A stretch of DNA of 64,000 nt from Serinus canaria (Eukaryota; Chordata; Aves; Passeriformes; Fringillidae), in contig NC_066316.1 in the NCBI RefSeq assembly GCF_022539315.1, positions 33,419,245-33,483,244 on the forward strand. The letters run 5' to 3'. Under the pieces are notes generated by a model. It saw only the letters and a list, made by a program, of their open reading frames with translations. It had not been told where the DNA came from and did not search any database. This document shows, one piece after another, positions 61,647 through 64,000 of this stretch. Positions within the stretch are counted from its first letter, which is position 1; every line of letters starts with the position of its first letter. Both the position numbers and the translations under genes were made by a program.

Positions 61647-64000
61647 CTGTTAAAGAGCAAAGAGAAATCAACACAGAATGAGACCATTTATTTTCAGCTA
61701 ATTACCTACCTGAACAAATACTGCTTTAGAACCTTGCAATCATTAGCTCAAGCTTAAGAAGTAGGGCTAGTGAGGAAACTGTATCTTCATCCAACACAGC
61801 ACCAAAGATAAACTCCAGAAAGAATCTGGTTCCAAACTGATGTTTAAAAAATACTTTAACATGATATGGTGGCTTTTGGTTTAATACACCAAGGAAAATT
61901 AAACCATAAAAACAAGAAAGAGCTTACTCCTTCCTTTACATCTTAAGTATGCATTCTGTCCCAAGAACAAATATCAGTCCTGGACATCAAACCTACATCT
62001 AATTCACAGCAATGCAGTATCAGCACCATCAAGGCATCTGCAATTCTAGAAGTTTATAATTTTTTTACATGTCCTAGTAAGTACTCCTGCAACGACTCTC
62101 CTTCCCTTTTCTCTAATTGCTCTTTTCTGAAAACAATGATTTCCATTCTATTCTGTCTCACGTTGACTTTCATACTGTCAGTTGTGGAAATGCCATGCCT
62201 TTATTTAAGATGCAGAAATTGTAAATTTGTAAATTTATCTAAATGTTTGAAATAAAATATATTTGAAATATATATAGCTTTATAAAAAAGAAGACACAGG
62301 CTGTGTCTTTCAAACGTCTATTACGGGCTGTCACAAACTTTCAAAAGCTATTTTTCTCAGGGCCACTATCTTTGCTCTAACAATAAAATTATTGTTTCAC
62401 TTTTAAGCAAGAGACAGTCTGTTTTCTGTGGCTTTTTGAAAAGATAAATGCACTGGACAGATGATCTGTTGTTCAGACGGAACTGTTACCTCAGTCCCCC
62501 ACTGCAAAAATGTAACATACACAATTCACATCAGTGTAATTTTTCTCTTAGAAAAGATCTACTTGAACCATCTAAACCAAGGAAGATACAATACTGCCTG
62601 CCACAGAATTAAAGTTCAACATTGTAACTCCAGTCATTCTTCTATCATAGCTCCCTTACCTAAAAGGAAACCTGATATCATCTCTGCATCTAAATTATGA
62701 CTGCTTTTCTTGCATAAGAATTGCTTTCTTTGACCATCAGTTGATCTTTAGAGAAGCAAAGTTTTTTACTCCTATCAGTTAACTTCATCAAACCTATATG
62801 AAAACCATCTTTAGAAAAATGCTTGGTTTACCTTGTTTTGAAATATCTAATGCACAGCAATTTTAGCATCTCATTCTTGCTATTATTTTTGTAAAGTAAC
62901 GGTAAAGTCTACAAATATTTGAAGTGCACAAGTGTGAAGAAGAGTTTAGATTTCTAGAAGAATAGTAAAATTTGCAAAAATAGAATCCCATTAAGAAGAA
63001 AATTGGTGGCAAATTATTAGGAAAACAACGTGATCGCAAGTGGTTTTAAGTGCCTGTGAAGCAGCTCTCTAAAAAAAGCCAAGGAAACCATTATTTAACA
63101 TTTAGAATTAGCCCAGCCAAAGCACTAGAAAAATCTTGCCTAGCTAGAAGACTGTACTTACAGAATCCTAGAGTGGTTTAGTTTGGAAGGGAATTTGTGT
63201 ATCATCTAATTCCAGCCCCCTTGCCATGAGCAGGGCCACTTTCCATGAGACCAGGTTAATCAAAGCCCCATTCAGCCTGGCTTCCAGAGATATGGTTAAA
63301 GTGCAGTTTACTTCCTCTTAACTGCCTCCATTAGTTGCTATAACGTATTAATAACAGACATTACAGAAGATTTTTCTGTTTTAGAGAAAGAGAGCTGATT
63401 TTTTGCAGTAACCACATTAGACACCAAAAGATAAGGTGGGTTTTTTTCCCATTCACATTGAGAAACAAGATTGAAATGTTGTTGTATAAGGAGATCCGAG
63501 GTGAAAAGTGCACAGAAAGCTGCATCTTCACCACTTCCTCTGCAGGGCACTCCCAAGCTCAGATTGCTATCATGTGGCAATGCCTAGACTGGAAAGACAA
63601 CCACTCACTAATGGTGTTTCACATTTAAGAGCATAAAAACGTCATGTTCTGGTCTAAGCTTACAAGAATTCATTGCCAACATAAATACTTCAGCACACAG
63701 ATAAAACAGAGAATTAAATAAGCAGAAGTCTGATTTTTTTCTTCATCTGATTAGCTATCTGATCACCTCTCTGGCGTGTTGCAAACATTTTTATTACTTA
63801 AATCTTTAAAGGCTAGTACAAAGATCAAACTAAAAGAAAACCCCTGTGTTATCAAAATATTTGCGTTCTACAAAACCAGATAATACTCTAAAACTGGATT
63901 TCTCATTTTGCCTAGGATTTTGTGGGGGTGGAAAAAAGAAAGAAAGAGAAAAATCCTTTCTCCTAACTTTGTGGTAAAGTGTTTTCAAAAAATCACATTT
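61647..64000 (-). other. TTC27 intron upstream of exon A (continues past the window)
   Basis: At least 2.35 kb of intron. No upstream TTC27 exon was found by reading the minus strand for the expected preceding protein segment. It contains one CR1 3' remnant at 63158-63296. The rest is AT-rich unique sequence. Confidence 0.8.
63158..63296 (-). mobile_element. CR1 LINE 3'-end remnant
   Basis: On the plus strand this reads as the reverse complement of a CR1 3' end: ACAGAATCCTAGAGTGGTTT, TTTGGAAGGGAA, ATCATCTAATTCCAGCCCCC, TGCCATGAGCAGGGCCAC and AGACCAGGTTAATCAAAGCC. It is 5' truncated and diverged, so it is an old copy. It is in the sense orientation of TTC27. Confidence 0.9.

Overview
ORGANISM. 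This is vertebrate nuclear DNA, most likely avian. The only clearly recognisable transposable elements are degraded CR1 LINE fragments, which dominate sauropsid and especially bird genomes. Repeat content is low, introns are short (0.6 to 6 kb), and the one confident gene is a conserved animal gene with GT-AG introns. A non-avian sauropsid cannot be fully excluded. Nothing bacterial or viral was seen, and the many short open frames outside the exons are chance frames. LAYOUT. The right 27 kb (about 37.25 to 64 kb) holds the 3' half of TTC27 (tetratricopeptide repeat protein 27) on the minus strand. Eight coding exons were placed to the base by protein similarity, splice sites and reading phase: 61419-61646, 56773-56871, 55061-55113, 50930-51095, 44710-44907, 41204-41315, 40499-40599 and 37371-37493 (stop included). 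They join into 359 uninterrupted codons with consistent phases, followed by a short 3' UTR with an AATAAA signal at 37266-37271. The 5' exons lie beyond the right edge. Four tandem TPR motifs are visible. The left 37 kb (1 to about 37.2 kb) is intergenic, with no exon, CpG island or RNA gene that I can support. In other tetrapods the gene downstream of TTC27 is LTBP1, but no LTBP1 exon is seen here. REPEATS. CR1 remnants lie at about 8095-8310 (ancient, tentative), 23868-24022, 57459-58090 and 63158-63296. The 57.5-58.1 kb copy is unusual. Its reverse-transcriptase part is inverted relative to its 3' end, with the two source breakpoints nearly adjacent, which is the signature of a 5'-inversion (twin-priming-like) insertion. 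SMALL STRUCTURES. These are a 19-bp kappaB-type palindrome beside a TATAAAAGG box about 0.5 kb beyond the TTC27 3' end, several short perfect hairpins, a 26-bp perfect tandem duplication in an intron, a poly-T/G-quadruplex tract, a POU/OTX-type motif cluster, and a CpG-dense patch inside the first visible TTC27 exon. No new multi-gene system was found. The twin-primed CR1 and the kappaB/TATA element are the observations most worth checking.
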